Shown here: piece by piece, positions 5,719-7,102 of the stretch
Layout: the number at the start of each line of letters is the position of its first letter
How positions within the stretch are numbered: the stretch's first letter is position 1
From: Holosporaceae bacterium
GTDB taxonomy: Bacteria > Pseudomonadota > Alphaproteobacteria > UBA3830
Direction of reading: 5' to 3'
Assembly: GCA_031288435.1 (NCBI GenBank)
Contig: JAITRK010000114.1
Location: 1 to 7,102, forward strand
Length of the DNA: 7,102 nucleotides
Made by a program: the position numbers and the translations under genes
The notes under the pieces: generated by a model
Databases searched by the model: none
What the model saw: the letters and a program-made list of their open reading frames with translations, nothing else
What the model was told of the DNA's origin: nothing

Positions 5719-7029
5719 TTACCCACCTAAAAACGGCCTGCCAACAGAACAATAAACGAACCCTGAACTCTCAACTTCCTGCACAGTATACATGCTTCTA
5801 AGATCTATCAATAGCGGATTCCGAATTTTGGTTTTTAATTCAGCGAAATTAATGGCCCTGAATTCCGCCCAATCCGTGATAATAATTACGGCGTCGGCGT
5901 CGACGCAATTATCGTACACGTCACACCCCCACCGTACGCCGCTAAAAATTTTCTTTGCATGCTCCGAAAATGATGGATCGTATATGCTTATGTTCGCGCC
6001 TTCGGCCATCAGCGCGTTTATTATGCCAATGCTGGGACTTTCTCTCATGTCGTCGGTGTTTGCTTTAAAGGTTACGCCCAGAATCGATAAATTTTTTCCA
6101 GCTATATCGTTGTTGCAGGCTTGCATGATTTTTTTTATCATTTTATTAGGCCTGCTGCGATTAGATCTTATGGATTCGTTCACCAGCGGCATGCTAACTC
6201 CGAATTTTTTGGAAAAGTCGCTGAGTGCCAACGTGTCTTTTGGGAAGCAAGATCCACCATAGCCTGGTCCGGCCTGAAGAAATTCCTTGCCGATTCTTTT
6301 ATCCAGGCCAATGGCATAGGCCACTTCATTGACGTCCGCTTCGCATTGTTCACAGAGGTCCGCCACCTCATTGATAAAAGTTACCTTCATGGCCAAAAAC
6401 GCATTTGCGGCATATTTGGAAAGTTCCGCGGTTTCTAGCTTGGTAAAAACAATGGGAACACTGAGCACGTACAGCGGACGATAGACCTTGGCGAGGATGC
6501 GCCGCGCTCTATCGCTTTCTACTCCGAGAATTACACGATCCGGATGCATGAAATCTTCCACAGCTGCGCCTTCTCGCAGAAACTCCGGATTAAAAGCAAC
6601 GTCTATATTTACGTCTTTTTCCAGAAGGGATTTTTTTACGGCGCGTGTCGTGCCCACCGGAACCGTGGATTTTATTACAAGCACGGCGCCGTCGTCGACG
6701 TAGCGAGAAAGTTCGTCCACGGCGCCGTATACATAGCTAAGATTGGCGCCTCCGCCGCAGGGCTCGCTGGGAGTGCCAACGGCGATAAATACAATGTCTG
6801 CGCCTTTTATGCCGGTGGCCATATCGGATGTGAAGGCCAGGCGTCCTGCTTTCATGTTTTTAGTCATGAGTTTTTCTAGTTCATTTTCGTAGATTGGTAC
6901 GACGCCGCTTTGCAGTTTTTCGATCTTCTGGATATCGTTGTCAATGCAGGTTACGCTAAACCCAAACTCAGAAAAACAAACGCCAGAGACCAAGCCAACG
7001 TATCCGGTACCGACTACTGAAATTTTCAT
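5719..7029 (-). CDS. ugd: UDP-glucose 6-dehydrogenase
   Basis: This cytoplasmic enzyme oxidises UDP-glucose to UDP-glucuronate with two NAD+, supplying uronic acid precursors for surface polysaccharides or lipid modification. At 436 aa it has the usual bacterial length. The N-terminal Rossmann domain carries GTGYVG (residues 7-12) and an acidic D30 after the second strand. FNPEFLREG (146-154) contains the catalytic glutamate region. K205 and N209 lie in ELSKYAANA, the nucleophile C261 is in GYGGSCFPKD (257-266 region), and FKANTDDMRESPS (321-333) marks the C-terminal UDP-binding domain. All expected catalytic residues are present. The ATG start is set by the Rossmann motif directly after it; a GAGG sits 11 nt upstream inside the previous gene. 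The TAA stop is 7 nt before the preferred start of the EnvC-like gene, so the two are probably co-transcribed. Related enzymes such as UDP-mannuronate or GDP-mannose dehydrogenase share the fold, but motif details favour UDP-glucose. Confidence 0.95.
   Translation of the reverse strand: MKISVVGTGYVGLVSGVCFSEFGFSVTCIDNDIQKIEKLQSGVVPIYENELEKLMTKNMKAGRLAFTSDMATGIKGADIVFIAVGTPSEPCGGGANLSYVYGAVDELSRYVDDGAVLVIKSTVPVGTTRAVKKSLLEKDVNIDVAFNPEFLREGAAVEDFMHPDRVILGVESDRARRILAKVYRPLYVLSVPIVFTKLETAELSKYAANAFLAMKVTFINEVADLCEQCEADVNEVAYAIGLDKRIGKEFLQAGPGYGGSCFPKDTLALSDFSKKFGVSMPLVNESIRSNRSRPNKMIKKIMQACNNDIAGKNLSILGVTFKANTDDMRESPSIGIINALMAEGANISIYDPSFSEHAKKIFSGVRWGCDVYDNCVDADAVIIITDWAEFRAINFAELKTKIRNPLLIDLRSMYTVQEVESSGFVYCSVGRPFLGG
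5722..5728 (-). promoter_or_regulatory. Ribosome binding site deciding the envC start
   Basis: AGGTGGG on the minus strand, within the last codons of ugd (Leu-Gly-Gly), lies 10 nt before the ATG at 5711. Because this motif overlaps the alternative GTG at 5726-5724, it can serve the ATG but not the GTG. Confidence 0.5.
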
Positions 7030-7032
7030 ATG

Positions 7033-7102
7033 CTAAACGTCCTCGCGAAATTTTCTGACTATTCCGGCTAATCTCTTGTCGCCTGTGGATGCGTGCAAAA
7101 TT
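7033..7102 (-). CDS. C-terminal fragment of an unidentified upstream gene
   Basis: An open frame enters from the right edge and ends in a TAG stop at 7035-7033, giving about 22 residues that finish in ...AGIVRKFREDV. Only 3 nt separate this stop from the ATG of the UDP-glucose dehydrogenase gene, and the GAGG that probably serves as that gene's ribosome binding site lies inside these last codons. This spacing is typical of co-transcribed genes and is the main reason to believe the frame. The tail is basic and shows no motif I can assign. The other minus-strand frames have no comparable stop placement. The product is unknown and could be any gene of the same operon. Confidence 0.5.
   Translation of the reverse strand, partial: ILHASTGDKRLAGIVRKFREDV
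7041..7044 (-). promoter_or_regulatory. Probable ribosome binding site of ugd
   Basis: GAGG on the minus strand lies 11 nt before the ugd ATG, inside the last codons of the upstream fragment. The spacing is somewhat long, but it is the only Shine-Dalgarno-like match close to this start. Confidence 0.4.

Noticed and set aside
5792..6262. Open frame of 156 codons on the plus strand opposite ugd
   Set aside because: It is antisense to conserved UDP-glucose dehydrogenase coding sequence and has no family signature.
6683..6727. Short repeat CACGGCGCCG in two nearby copies within ugd
   Set aside because: Both copies lie in coding sequence in conserved protein segments, and ten bases are too few to call a repeat element.

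Overview
The window is a gene-dense stretch of bacterial DNA in which every recognisable gene lies on the minus strand, so it reads biologically from right (7102) to left (1). It holds seven complete genes and two fragments cut by the window edges. No rRNA, tRNA, insertion sequence, CRISPR array or long non-coding stretch is visible. The longest gene-free interval is about 58 nt, between the left-edge ORF and trxB.

Organism: the run EnvC-like LytM protein, CtpA-type S41 protease, divergent polysaccharide deacetylase, RppH Nudix hydrolase is an arrangement I know from Alphaproteobacteria, and the protein sequences fit that group. The DNA is moderately AT-rich with A/T homopolymers, and several enzymes have lost family-typical residues. 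This would suit a host-associated or reduced-genome alphaproteobacterium (for example Holosporales-like), but that placement is inference.

Layout in reading order: (1) 7102-7033, C-terminal tail of an unknown gene ending 3 nt before the next start. (2) 7029-5719, UDP-glucose 6-dehydrogenase. (3) 5711-4683, secreted coiled-coil plus degenerate LytM protein (EnvC-like). (4) 4686-3193, probable lipoprotein S41 protease with PDZ domain (CtpA). (5) 3196-2210, membrane-anchored divergent polysaccharide deacetylase with degraded motifs. (6) 2213-1755, RNA pyrophosphohydrolase RppH. (7) 1751-1104, 23S rRNA 2'-O-methyltransferase RlmE. (8) 1052-126, thioredoxin reductase TrxB. (9) 67-1, start of an unidentified ORF with its own ribosome binding site and a possible promoter.

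The genes form one probable operon. Three successive junctions (envC/ctpA, ctpA/deacetylase, deacetylase/rppH) are 4-nt ATGA stop-start overlaps, which suggests translational coupling. The first half is an envelope module: nucleotide-sugar supply, control of septal peptidoglycan hydrolysis, periplasmic proteolysis and a glycan-deacetylase fold. The second half is RNA and redox housekeeping: mRNA 5'-end decay, 23S rRNA maturation and thioredoxin reduction. I see no clear novel system. The points most worth a second look are the degraded active-site motifs of the deacetylase, an A9 slippery run that would join deacetylase to RppH after a -1 frameshift, and a substituted NADPH-contact arginine in TrxB.
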